From Glycine soja (lineage: Eukaryota > Streptophyta > Magnoliopsida > Fabales > Fabaceae), in contig NC_041002.1 in assembly GCF_004193775.1 (NCBI RefSeq), positions 37,545,112-37,609,111 on the forward strand: a stretch of DNA of 64,000 nt, read 5' to 3'. Within the stretch, counting starts at the first letter, position 1, and each line of letters begins with the position of its first letter. A model generated the notes under the pieces. That model had not been told where the DNA came from. It searched no databases and saw nothing but the letters and a program-made list of their open reading frames with translations. Positions 49,004-62,800 of the stretch are shown in pieces. The position numbers and the translations under genes are program-made.

Positions 49004-50400
49004 TTGTTCTATGGGATAATGTCATGTGGTATTTTCATATTCATTTTGTCCAAAAAATATTAAATGAAATTAAATCATATATTTATCTTTTAAAAAATAA
49101 CACATATTTCTTCTGTACAAATAATTCTATCATAAACCAATCACAATAAATAAATATTTAATTAATCATAAATTTAATTATTTTATCAACTAAATATATA
49201 CGTGATTCTATTATAAACCAATCACAATAAATATTTACAAATATAATGTGGATTTACAAATTATGCTTTGTAATTAGTTATTAATAGGAAATTTACAAAT
49301 TCTAAGAATTATAAATAATTAATAGATATTATTTTACCCAATTCTAAATATTCATTATCACCACGAGATTTAAAAAATTTTATGAAATAATATTTATAAT
49401 TATGGTGTTTTCAAATTTACAAATTATAAAAATTATTCTTATACTCATTTAAAATTAGCAACTAAATAAATTTGCTATTAATAATCTCTATTTAAAGAAT
49501 TATAGACATTATTTATGAATTTTGTAAATATTTAATATATTATTATTTTATAAAACATTTAGATTCAATTCTAATAATTATAATTATACTCTCCTTTTAA
49601 TAAATAATAATTAATAAATATTACTTTACCTAATTCTAAATACCCCTTATCAACAATGTGGACAAATGCCACTTTTTTTATATTATTTATGAAGATTAAT
49701 TAAAAAAAAACACTAAATATTTTGCACCAATAGCACGGTAAGAAAAAAGAACTAAATTATTTTTTTAAGAAAGTAAGAGAACATGAAGACATTGTTGGAA
49801 TTTTATATTTTGATAATTAATATGGACTAATATTATAAAATAATTATATTATTAATTTATTATTAGTGGGTTTTATGTTTTGTGATCAAATTAAGTGAGC
49901 TTGTTAGATTATCAAAGAAGATTATATGGATTTAAATGAGTAGATGTTAATGTTATCCTACTAGGAGTTAATGTGAACCACATATTATAAGAAGACTATG
50001 ATCCTTAATATACTCAATGAATAAAAAAAATTCATTCTCTTTTCTCCTCATACACGAGAGGTTAAGGTCTATGAATAGAAGAAGAACCACTATAAAGTCC
50101 AATTATGTTATTAGCTGGGTTATTTGTTGTCTCTATAACAATTCATAGGGGATCTTAAGAAGAACATATAAATCAAGGAATAGCTACGAGTATTTCTCTA
50201 TCTTTAATAATAAAATATGTTGCGGATCTTAGAACCTTCAGTAATTGTTCTAGGTTAGGACCTACTTATTCCTTTTAAATTTTTTGTTAGAAAATGATAA
50301 TGGATTGTTAATGTAAACATAAATGGGAAGTGGGAAAAAATAGAAATAATATAAGTTGTGATAGGAGAGATAAATGATTTATTTTTTAATTAAATATCCT
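49004..50400. other. AT-rich intergenic region, possible LTR remnant
   Basis: No gene. From 49793 (TGTTGGAATTTTATATTTTG) to about 50260 the text resembles a copia LTR: it opens with TGTTGGAAT and later has an AATAAAATATGTTGCGGATC-like stretch. No inverse end or duplication was found. Confidence 0.35.
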
Positions 50401-50828
50401 TATAATAAATGAAAAAAACAAAAACTTAAAGGAGTATTTTTGTTGTAAATATATATTGGGATTTGCTAATGTCTATTTTAGTTAAAGTGCATTAACAACC
50501 AACATCATTATATATAATTCTTTTATTCTTTTATTTTTGAAAGAACCCCATGTCCCAAATTGAGTCCGATTGAATTGATGTACCTACTTCTTGATAAACT
50601 GCGCTGTAACTTTAAACCCCTCTTTGTGCATCACCGACCGTCAACTCTGTCTCACTCACTCTTGTAGATCGAACGCACCCAAAGAAACCCTGCTACTGCC
50701 ACCGCGCTAGCTAGGGTTTCATTCCATCCACTCCCAACAAACTCACTACGCTGAAAGCAAATTGCTGATTATCGCTTCCAAATCTCATCGTTGACCAATC
50801 CGGTGGAGCCGATTCCACAGTAGATGAC
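50401..50828 (+). promoter_or_regulatory. DEX1 promoter and 5' leader with minimal uORF
   Basis: A TATATATAA stretch at 50509-50517 is a candidate TATA box, which would place transcription start near 50540-50560. The leader is C-rich towards its end. ATGACATGA at 50824-50832 is a two-codon uORF whose TGA overlaps the DEX1 ATG at 50829. Confidence 0.55.
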
Positions 50829-53800
50829 ATGAAACCGTGCTTGCGGACAAAGCCTCTTCTTCTTCTTCTGCTCTCTCTGCTACTTCTCCACCACGCCACC
50901 TTCGTTCTCTCCGATGATTCCGACAAGAAAAACACCTTCCGCGAGCGCGAAGCCTCTGACGACTCCCTCGGATACCCCGAAATGTAACACTCTCATTCAT
51001 TCGTTACTTTCATCTCGTACAATTTGCTTAGTAGCTTTCGAATTTCAATTTTAAGGCTTGTTTGTTAACCTGTTTAATTCGGGAACTGATCGCTTTTTCT
51101 ACCGAGCTAGAGAAAGTAATTGTTGTTTCTTTAAAATGTGCTGAAACAATCACACTTTTTGATTAGAGTGAAACTTAGATGTAATTGCTTAGGTTGTTTT
51201 TTTGTTGTTCTTCGATCAGAATTGGTGTTTGTCTCTGATAATTTGCGTAATAAAGATTTGTGTTAAAGGTTAACATAGGGCATCGAATAGAAATTCTAAT
51301 TCTACTTAGAGAATGGAACACCAATTCATTCATTCATTTCGTCTCATACATTAGCTTAATGGCTTTCGGTTATAAGGCTTGTTTGGTAGCCTGTTTAGTT
51401 CGGGAACTGATTCCTTTTTGTACCAAGCTAGAGAAAATAATAATTATTTATTTAAAATTTGCTGAACCAATCACATGTTTTGATTAGGATAAAAATTAGA
51501 TGTGATTGCTTAGGTGGTTTTAGTGTTGTTCTCTAATTGAATTGGAGTTTGACTCTGATAATCTGTGTAACAAAGGTTTGTGTTAAAGGTTAATGTAGGT
51601 TATCGAGTTGAAACTCTAATTCTAATTAGAGAATAATCCTATTAGGGTGTTTGATTTCCATTTTCGAAAACTATTTTTAGTTTTCAAAATGCACCTAAAC
51701 AAGGTTTCTCAGATAACTGATGAAGAGTATTGCAAGGCACAAAGTAGAGTGTGGAATTGAGGGAGAAGTTGAACAAAATCAAAACTGAAAAAAGAAAATG
51801 AGAAAAATCTCCTAGCTATTTTTGTTTTTTTTTAAATATTGTTTTAGAATCATTTTTTTTTAAATTTAATAGTTGGATGATAAATTGACTAGTAGTGTGA
51901 AATTGTTTTAGAAAACAGTTTCTATAACCAAAAACTGAGAAGGAAACCAAACAGGTCCTAAAGTATTTATAAAACTGTATGCAAATTTTGTGCTTCTTAT
52001 TACTCTGTTCTTGAATATTTTTTTTTTTCTGTTATGGGTGTGGTTAGAGATGAGGATGCACTTGTGAATTCGAAGTGTCCCAAGAATTTGGAGCTCCGAT
52101 GGCAAACAGAAGTTAGTTCCAGCATCTATGCAAACCCCTTGATTGCTGATATTAACAGGTAAGTTGTTTATGTGCTTTGCTTTTTGAGTGATTTGTGTTT
52201 GTGTAATTTTCATTTTGTTGAATGTCTGCCTTTTTGTTTTGCAGTGATGGGAAGCTTGAGATTGTGGTTCCGTCTTTTGTTCACTACCTTGAGGTTCTAG
52301 AAGGTGCTGATGGGGACAAAATGCCAGGTAAAAGAATGTGGGGTTTTAGTATTTTTCTTATTGTGATAGGCTTGGGTCCATGAGCTTGGGATATTTATAG
52401 AGGATGAACTATGTGCGCCTTCCCTTGATCAATTTTATTTTACTATGGTTTTATTGTAAATAAATTAAGGTTGGTTGTATTTTATAATATGAAGGTATGC
52501 TGTAGGCTTGTGATTAAAAGAGGCTTAGTCTCAGCATAAATTTTTCAAGTTATATGAGAAGTAATGAGTAGCTAAGGTGAGTACTTACAGATCTTATGTA
52601 ACCAGAGAGAGGCAAAAGATTTAAAAGCTTATTCTGATCACTGCAATTGGTCTGTGCCTATTTTGCATCACTTCTGGAAGCTAATGTAATAGCTGTAGCT
52701 TATGGAACACCTTACTTGAGCTACATGGTGCATTACGCATGGGTGATGACCTAGATGTTGATTTATTCATATCGTGAAATTTGGTAAAGTTTTGTTTTGG
52801 TTGCCAGTTGTGTAACACATCCCTCAACTTTTGTCTGGGCTTGAGATATGTAAAAGTTGACAATAAAGTATGATTTAGCCACATAGGCTTAGTTGTTCTT
52901 TGTACTGAAAGCAGATTTGACCTTGCATGTCCCCAGCACTTGTAACTTGTTCATAAGGCCTAGAATTCTTCATGGCTCCTTGAGGAACAATAGTAAATTA
53001 CTATAGCTATGTAAGGTGGTGGTGGGGAGGGAATACTGAAAAGGGGTCAATGTTAATGTGCTGTTCAGACTTGTATAAACTGATTGTTAATGCTTAGGAT
53101 CAAGACTTGTCCTAGTTGTGATTGATTGATTAACTTGGGTTTGAATTTGAGTTTTATAAAAAATAATCTTCTGAATGGTTCTTAGGCTGGCCAGCATTCC
53201 ACCAATCAACTGTGCATTCTAGTCCTCTTCTATATGACATTGACAAAGATGGAGTGAGAGAAATAGCTTTGGCAACCTACAATGGTGAAGTGCTGTTTTT
53301 CAGGTGACTTTCTTTCCTTTTCCATATTTTCAAAATTTTGCTTCCATTAACGATTACCCATTACTTGTGGTGCTTTTATCAAGGTTGTAATAAGTTACCA
53401 ATTTTAGGGTTTCGGGATATATGATGTCAGATAAGCTTGAAGTCCCCCGTAGGAGGGTGCTAAAAAAATGGTTTGTGGGCTTGGATCCTGACCCAGTGGA
53501 CCGTTCTCATCCAGATGTTCATGATGACCAACTTATCCAAGATGCTACTATCAAGAATTCTATGTCTCGTAAGTTTCTGCTGTACTTACTACTCAGATCA
53601 ATGTTGTGTAAGTGTATGGTCTAGAGATTCTCTTATTTTCATTATCAACCTAATAAAATAGCTTTAATCACAGGGTTCAACAATTGCATACAATTTTGGG
53701 CTTCATGTATTGTAAAATTTACATTTAATTAATTAATTAATTTTATCTGTGTAATGATTCTCCTTGTAGAAATGAATGGAAGTAGACATGAAGCCAGATC

Positions 53801-56800
53801 TTCAGCTGCCATATCAACAGAAAACCACCTTGACTCAAAAAAATTGCCTAATCCTGAGCCAGAAAAGAAAATAAATGGTAGTCAAGCAGATGAAAGTATT
53901 AAGGTGCCAAATCCTGAGCCAGAAAAGAAAATAAATGGAAGTCAAGTAGATGAGAGTATTAAGGTGCCAAATCCTGAGCCAGAAAAGAAAATAAATGGAA
54001 GTCAAGTAGACGAGAGTATTAAGGTGCCAACGATTGTGGATAATTCCTCTGTGAATGCTGGGTCTCTGGAAACTGTTCATGCAGATAATAAAACCAGCAC
54101 TGGGAGACGTCTTCTGGAAGATAACAACTCCAAAGGAGCAGAGCAAGGTGGTTCTGAATCCAAAGATAAAGAGGGTATTCATGCTGCAACTGTGGAAAAT
54201 GATGAAGGCCTGGAAGCAGATGCTGATTCATCTTTTGAGTTATTCCGTAATAGTGAAGATCTGGCTGATGAGTATAGCTATGATTATGATGATTATGTTG
54301 ATGAATCAATGTGGGGTGATGAAGAATGGACTGAAGTTAAACATGAAAAATTAGAGGATTTTGTGAATGTTGACTCCCACATCTTGTGCACTCCTGTGAG
54401 TTCCTGCTTTATCTTTTTATTATTATAAAAATTATTAAATCTTCATTCTGCTTAGTTCTAAGAAAAAAGTATAAAAACTTGTTGTCTATTTAGTCATCTT
54501 CTTGCCTTTGCCAGGTCATTGCAGATATTGACAATGATGGTGTTTCAGAAATGATTGTTGCCGTTTCTTATTTCTTTGATCATGAGTGAGTCCATCTGTA
54601 CACAGTTTTTAAATTTCAATTATACCTTTATTTGGTTTTTCTGTTGTGACAATTATGTGATTCAAATTTCATGGTTAAATAAGTTGCTAGCTGTACAGCT
54701 TTTTTGTTGTCATTCAATATGTGCATCCTGGTTAACCTTTTATTATTGAGGAAGGTGAATGATCATCTAATAGTTCTTTAGTTGTTTAGAGTCCTTTGTC
54801 GCTTACTTTGTTTCTTGACACCTATAAGAGCCAAATTAGTATCATCATAAAACAAATAGATGAAAAAAAAGCTCCCAACACACTTCAGTCTTACTTGCAG
54901 ACAAATAGATTTAGTATAAAGTTCACCAAAATAAAAAAGATATAGTATAAATGACTTCAACTCAATCTGTATGAATAGACAGTATTGGGGACGGAACCCA
55001 ATTCTGTGAAGGGTGTTCTGCGCTTCTGGCACCCCTGGTGACTTTTTACATTATCAGATAGCTAAAAATGAAAAATGTATCATTATTGTTCTTGATAGAA
55101 AGATTAATATAATTATTAAGAATGCCTTTCTGATTTTGTCTATCAAGAATTAGCTACAAGATGAAGTTGTAGGCAATGGAATGATGCAAAACAAAAGAAA
55201 GCTACTATGATAAAGATTATCTTGTTTTGCGTTCTTAATAAACTTATTACTTTAGATATGAAAAGTCACATGTATTTTAGCTCTTAAGATGTAATGTGTT
55301 GACAGATAATGATTTTCTGCGAAATAGAACATCCATGAAACTTATTTCTTGTTCTTTACTTATTTTATTGAGAGATCAAGCCATACTATTATTTTATTTT
55401 ACTATTCAATCATCTCTGCTTCATTTATTTGTTTGCTAGACTGGGAATGCTTGTTATTTTTTTATTAAACCAGTTTTTGAGAAGTTTTGAAGCATTATTC
55501 TTTTTGACTACCAATACAACATGTGGTTCTTATATTGTTATAGTCTGCATCTACAAATGAGTATTTGTTGATTTAGTGATCTGTCAGTAATTATCCACCT
55601 TTTAAGCTGTCAGGTATTATGACAACCAGGAGCATCGGAAAGAACTGGGTGATATTGACATTGGGAAATATGTTGCTGGTGGTATTGTTGTTTTTAATCT
55701 GGATACAAAACAAGTTAAATGGACTGCAGAACTTGATCTGAGTACAGATACTTCAAATTTCCGAGCCTACATATATTCTTCCCCAACTGTCGTAGATTTG
55801 GATGGTGACGGGAATCTTGACATTCTTGTTGGAACTTCGTATGGCCTGTTTTATGTGTTGGATCATCATGGTAATGTCTAGAGACTGCTTCCTTACTATT
55901 TCTGTTGTTTTAAAAATGTTCAGGTTCTATGTTGCCTTCATTGATTTTCTCTCAGATTTTATTTCGTTAATAATTATTGATGTTAATGTTACCTTATGTT
56001 TTGATTTTCCTCTCTAAACATTTCTGGTAGTCATGTCTTTGTTCCTCCCTTGAAAGATGTCTATCATTTTAGCGAACCTTTGTTTTCCCTCCCTTTTCTG
56101 CTTTGTTTTATTGCTGTTTCCCTACTGAATGATGCATAGCATTGCAAAGTTGGATTTGGACATGTTTTGCTCTGAAATTGTAAGATTGGGGACTGAAAAT
56201 GTATTTAATTTTTGGCTTTCAATTTCGTTGATCGCAAGTTATTCTCTTAGCAGTGTCATTATTTGTTTGTCAAAACTTGATATTTCAAATCAAGGGTTTT
56301 TGGTTCCATGTATCTATACATTGGTAAATTAAATGCTAGTTGTTGTTTTTCTCAAATAGGTAAGGTTAGACAAAAGTTTCCTCTTGAAATGGCTGAGATT
56401 CAAGGAGCTGTTGTTGCGGCTGATGTTAATGATGACGGGAAAATTGAACTAGTTACAGCTGATACACATGGAAATGTTGCTGTATGGACTCCAAAAGGAG
56501 ATTTAATATGGGAAAAACATCTAAAGAGTCTTATTCCTCAGGTAACTTGCTATCACAATCTTTCTTAGCATTTGAATGAATGTTGCATGATTTTATGCAT
56601 TGAATGTGTGACACCCTCAACCCCGACAGATATATAAATAAGAAAATCATAAAAATATGAAATTTTATTAAACCAATTTTATTCAAATCACGTAAACAAA
56701 TCTATGAGGGTAAAAGGGTTACATTCGTTTCATTCTTATCAAATAAAACTTATTAAAAACATCTCCGATTCAAAACAAGATCGTTTAAGTTTACAAAAGG

Positions 56801-59800
56801 AAACAAATTAAATAGTAGAATAAAATAAAATAACATGTTCAGAATATTATGCCAATAATATAGAAATCCATATCTTAATGTCACATCCTATCAGAGTGTC
56901 GTGTCCCAGCAACCGTTAAACCGAAGTTCTTTAAAGCCATCTACTTAATCATCTGTTCCCACGAACATAAGGTTCGAGATCATCACAGGATCTAAATACA
57001 CACAACACACAGGAAGTGAGTTATCACATTCCTAAACAGGTAGAGATAAACAAAATCACATATATCTAAGTATAATAAGCTCAACTTAGCATATTTCAGA
57101 TCATTTTACTACTCATGGTGTAACATTACTTGTTCTAAAGATTTAATCACAAAATCACATTCCACACTTTCACATTAATCACATGTTCAGAACAACACAT
57201 CTCAAATACAACATAAGGTCTCACTCACATAATTCATTACCCACCATCGCGTAACAAGTTACAATAGTCATTACACAAGCGTTATGCAACAGATACACTA
57301 AGACTCAATCCTATATGAAATGTGATACCATGTTAGTGAGAAATCTCGTTGGACGCCTAGGAATATATGACAAGACAAACCACATACTTGTAAATCAGAT
57401 AACTCTTACTAGGTAAAATCATAAGAAAATCGGTCAGAGTCATGTTGTTTTGCGAGAATACTCCAACCATGTGGGATCGATATATACTTAAAGGAACACT
57501 CAAACCAGGTGTATTTATTCCAAGGCCTAGACTCTGAAGAGTTTGTCAGGGTTTCTCCCTTCTGATTCAGGTCCAACATAGAAAACATTTTAACACGTAG
57601 ACTCTATCTATGAACTATACAAAACATACGACTCCTCAATTATTCTCAAAATGATTTTATCTTGTCGCACCTCAAAGTGATTAAATTCGTTGGATTCTCA
57701 CAGTGGTTCCCATCACAATACTCATCACACATTAACTCGTCGCTTTTAAAGGCTCTTACAGTCGTGTGATTGTATGATTCATACCTCACAACTCAATCCA
57801 CACAACATCTCAATACACATGTATATTACAATTCAATACATACTCAATTTATCAGATATACTCAATCTCAATCACAATGGTATAATTCCAAAGTAACATG
57901 TTATCACACCTCATGAATCATATACACACCACATAATATTAATATATATATGGTATAAACATAGACTTTACCTATGAACTATGCAATACATACAACTACT
58001 CAATTGTTTTCAAAATCATTTTAACTTGTCACGCCTTAAAGTGATTCAACTCGTCGAGTTCCTACATTGGATCCCATCACAATACTCATTGTTCTTAAAG
58101 GATTTTACAATTGTGTGATTACATAGTTCATAGCTCACAACTCAATAAATACAATATCTCAATACACATGTATCTCACAATTCATTACATCTTCAATTTA
58201 TCCCTTACACATAATTGCAATCACAATTTCATGATCCTAATATAACAACTTATCATGCTAATTTAGTAAATCTTGTCCAAAACACAAATAAATTATACAA
58301 CAATATTTCTCACAACATGGGACCTCAAACAATTTTACATAATCATATCAAAATTAAAGGAATCAAAATCATAAGTTAAAAACACAAAAACACCAAGAAC
58401 ACTCAATTTTATCAACCAATTCGCATCAGGACATCAATTGGTCTGTCAAACACAACAATCTCCTAATTATAATCATAAAAGAATAATTACAATACAATAA
58501 ACATCTCAAAATAAACCTAATTGCCATAAACTCATCCGTTACTTCCAAGAGGACTCACGTGTGTAGTCCGATAGCGATAATGACGTCTTCAGTGGTTTCC
58601 TAAGATTTCTCAAGCTTTTCCCTTGGTTGCTCTGTTAGGATTTCCAAGCGTTAGAGAGAGAGAAGAGATTGGAGCCTCCATTTCACTGTCTTTGTGCATG
58701 GGACATTTTTCTCACCACATACATTATTTTGCAAATTCCATCGGTGGGGATGTGCAAGAATGAGTTCCAAACCTGGTGTTCAAATTTCACGACGATCCAA
58801 CGGTTAACGAGTCCAAGATCATAGTTTTACTAGGATAGGTTTGAATGTATGTGCAAAAAAGAGAGTTCCAAACCTGGTGTTCAAATTTTACGACGATCCA
58901 ATGATTAATGAGTCCAGGATCGTAGTTTTACTGGGATAAGTTTGAATGTATGTGCGAAAAAGAGAGTTCTATGCGAGAGATATTTCTCTCACCACATACA
59001 TTATTTCGCATATCCCAAAGGTGGGGATGTGCGAAAATGAGTTTCGAACCTGATGTTCAAATTTCATGATGATCCAACGGTTAACAAATATGGGATCGTA
59101 GTTTTGCTAAGACAGGATTGGGTGTATGCAGGAAAAAGAGAGAGTTTTGGAAGAGAAAAAAAGAAAAACGAATTTGAGAAGAGAGAGCGTAGAAACATAT
59201 CGTAAATATAAAAATTGACTTAATATGTCTCTACTTATAACTAGGGTATTCTCAGCCTATTATTTACTCTTTTATTTTATTTTATTATTTTATAAAAAAG
59301 AACTCTATTTTACTCCCTATCAAATGAATAAATAAAACATTTTTTTTTTTATTTTCTAAGAATATATATTTATTTTATTTACCTTAGAATTATTATTTTA
59401 ATTAATAAAATTATTTCTCCTTATTTATTTAATTACAAAAATCTTATTATTTTTCTAAAAATCTATTTATTTTTATTTTTTTTGAATTTATTTTAAAAAA
59501 ATGGAGTATTATAGTATGTGGTCAATAATTATTCTTGTTTACATAGCAATCAATATATATGATATAGGATTTTTTTAGAATTGTTTGGATTGATGGGATA
59601 AATAATTACAGAATGAACGTAGACTGTAGTTATACATGTCAAAATGATGAATATTGAATTTTAAAGATGAAAGGTAGAGAAAAATAAATAAGGGGAAGTG
59701 GATGTATCACTCCACTTCTATGTTTGGTTCACTTCCTTTTGTGAAAATTGTAAATCGTTATAAGCTTACTTATAATTTTCAAGTGCGACATGGGAGTTGG

Positions 59801-62800
59801 TCGAGATAGAAGACTAGAAGTATGAAACTTTTATTTTTAAAAACTTCTTTCTCTTTCTCTGTCATGTTGACGAATGATGGAGAAGAATCGTAGTTTTTTG
59901 GTTTGAGGAAGAGGAAATCTGTGAATGCTTTCTCTCTCTTTCTTTCCTTGTGTTTATTATTAGTATTTTTAAACAGTCTTGTTGACGAATGATGAAGAAG
60001 AACTGTAGGTTTTTGGTTTGAGGAAGGTAAATCTGTGAATGTGTTTAGAGTGGATGGCTTCTCTTAGAATGTGGGTTATGAGCTTAACTCAACCCTATAA
60101 AACTGACTTGTAAGACGAGGGTTGCCCCCACTTGAATATTTTAATTTGGTCATATTTCTAGTTTATGTGGGAATATACCACTGAACCACCACCCTCAAGT
60201 TTGCACTTTAGGCGACACCCAAAGAGGCCGGCAGGCTAAGGGGTGTCTGCAAATAAGGCGGCTCTTTCAATAGCTTCGTTGGAGGCTGGAATCATTATGA
60301 CACATTGCTGCATGGATTCTTCTATTATTGCACACTATCTTCATCTTCCATCACATCCACAAGAATGACTAAAGTGAAAGGGAACTCTTGGCACGTAGTA
60401 TCTGCAAATTCAGGATCAGAAGGTAATTCGAAGAGTTGTTGAACCTGAGAAATGATACTATGTGATATTTGATCAAGGCTTGATGGGAAGCATTTGCGAG
60501 AGCACTGAGGGTTGGATATGAAACTTTGTAGAAATTCTTGATCATTTTCAAAGAAGCTTTTACGGATTATGAGTGTTGAGGTTTCAAATATGGTTGATGC
60601 TCTAATAATACCTTGATATGAGAAATAATTTGAACAGTGTTGAAAACAGTCATATGGTCTACATGAATCTCTAGATTTGGGGTTCATTGCCAATTCTTCT
60701 GTTTCCACATAAAAATAGTATAAACCTATTCTTTCTTCTAGGTTGGCCATGTTAAATAGTGCATACGGAGGAACAATACCACAATGAACAATGGTGTGGA
60801 TGAATAGTACCACACTAAACAATGCATGCGGATGAACAATTGCTATGAACAACACTGCAAATAGTGTATGAATAGCAAACTGTTCATGGTGCTGTTAATA
60901 GCAAACTATTCATCTGCATGCTTTGTTTACTGTTGTATTGTTCATCCACGTGCCCTGTTCAACATGGAAAAATAGAAGAAAGGAGAGGTTTCGACTGTTT
61001 TGATGTGGGATGTGTTCAACATGGAAAAATAGAAGAAAGGAGAGGTTTCGACTGTTTTGATGTGGGATGTGGGAACGGAAGAACAAGTGATGATGCCCAA
61101 ACCCAGAATTACTGCTCTACACTGTTCAAAGTATTTCTTGCATCGTGGTATTATTAGAGCATCAACCTCAATATTAGGCTAAGAAAGCTTCTTTGGAAAT
61201 AATCAAGATTTTCTTTGAAGTTTCTTATACAACCCATGGTGCTCTTGCTACTTCTTCCCATAAAGCCTTGAACAAATATCACATAGTATTGTTTCACAGG
61301 TTCAATCACTATTGGAATAACATTTTGTTTCTGAATCTGCAGATTCAGAATGCCAAGACTTGGCCTCCAACGAAACCATCCACTCTCAGAAAACATTGAC
61401 AAATTTACTCTTCCTCAAACCTGAAAGCTACCGTTCTTCAACAAGACCGTTAAAAAAAAATACTAATAATACAGGCACCAGCTGACATAAACAAATGATG
61501 AAGTTCCAACTAAAAAGAAAGTAAGTGTAAAACAAGTTTTTAAAAACAAAAGTTCAAAACTTCTAGTCTTCTATCCCAACAAGTTGAAAGCTTTATATTC
61601 CTAGGAAATATGTATGGCATAGTGGCTATTAGTATTATGTGGAGTTACATTTCTTGTTATTGTTGTTTCTCTTTAATGTAAATCAATCTGAAATGATTAT
61701 AAATAAGAGGTGCTGCTGACTACTAATTTCATCATATATTATTCTCTTCAACACTAGACTTGATCTTGAAGGGATCTTTGGACTTCCAAAGGGTCAATAG
61801 AGCAAGTCCTTTTATCTTATTAGAAGACAAGTGAACAAAGTCAATGAAACATTTTTAGTCTAGGTCTTCACAGTATTCCTCAAGAGCTATCGGTTTTACT
61901 TTTTGAATTCTGTTACTTTGCTTCCAAGTTGTTAGACAAATGTGTTGCTGATGATAGATTATAGAATACTCGCGAATATCACTTTATGTAGGTACATTAG
62001 ATTTAATTTAGACAATGTGTTCGTCTGAACCAATTAATGTTTTTTAGGTTTGCTTAATTTGATCATATTTATCTCACTCCTTCCACACATTTGCATTGCA
62101 GTAGAAACCGTTTAGGCGGTTCATTTGTCTAATGTTTGATTGAGAATGTCTCTCACTTTCCTTAGGGTCCTACTGTTGGTGATGTTGATGGAGATGGCCA
62201 TACTGAACTTGTTGTGCCTACACTATCTGGGAAGATTCATGTTCTTGATGGCAGGGATGGGTCATCTATTGGGCGGTATCCATATCCAACTCATGGAAGA
62301 ATAATGAATCAAGTTCTTCTAGTCGATTTAAGTAAACACAAGGAGAAAAGGAAGGGATTAACTATTGTTACCACATCATTTGATGGTTATTTGTACCTCA
62401 TTGATGGACCTACTGGATGTGCTGATGTTGTTGACATTGGTGAAACTTCGTAAGAGATTCTTTAACCTTTGTCTCTTGAATATGCTTTCTGTCCTACTTT
62501 CTTGAAGTTATGTGCCATTCTTTCTACAGTTATAGCATGGTCTTGGCAGACAACGTTGATGGTGGGGATGATCTTGATCTAATTGTCACAACTATGAATG
62601 GCAATGTCTTCTGCTTCTCAACCCCGTCTCCTCATCATCCCCTAAAGGCAGGATATGTTTGTAATATGTTTGTAATTTGATCATTGAAACAACTTTGGTT
62701 GTTACTGAATGGCTTTATACGTTGTTTCAGGCATGGAGGTTGCCTAGTCAAGGAAGAAACAATGTTGCAAATCGTTACAATCGTGAAGGTATCTATGTTA

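Larger units (their letters stand above)
56607..59513. mobile_element. LTR-like element (probable solo LTR), 2.9 kb
   Basis: It begins TGTGACACCC and ends GAGTATTATA, whose inverse differs from the start only by G/A and C/T changes. Flanks GAATG (56602-56606) and GTATG (59514-59518) are a near-perfect 5-bp duplication. No polyprotein is present. The interior has a 361-bp tandem duplication and a triple repeat. Sequence around 58780-58850 resembles 42220-42290 of the other large LTR-like element, so the two are related. Confidence 0.65.
59800..61600. repeat. Long imperfect inverted repeat (intronic hairpin) in DEX1
   Basis: The outer arm near 59797 (GATAGAAGACTAGAAGT) is inverted at about 61565-61585. 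GAGTGGATGG near 60050 is inverted at 61376. TACTATGTGATATTTGATCA near 60450 is inverted near 61280. GATGCTCTAATAATACC near 60596 is inverted at 61150. The arms run to about 60650 and 61090, leaving a loop of roughly 430 bases. The left arm is interrupted by a 211-bp insertion. Confidence 0.75.
56542..62165 (+). other. Intron 9 of DEX1 (5.6 kb, TE-filled)
   Basis: GTAACT donor after CCTCAG and CCTTAG acceptor before GGTCCTACTG. It houses an LTR-like element (56607-59513) and a long inverted repeat (about 59800-61600). The remaining stretches, 59520-59800 and 61600-62165, show nothing recognisable. Confidence 0.9.

Noticed and set aside
52681..52884. Minus-strand ORF in DEX1 intron 3
   Set aside because: Intronic, no family resemblance, length expected by chance.
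54019..54354. Alternative-frame ORFs over DEX1 exon 6
   Set aside because: Shadows of the real exon and of its in-frame tandem repeat.
60958..61071. CRISPR-like direct repeat
   Set aside because: Only two directly abutting copies without spacers in a plant intron; a simple tandem duplication.
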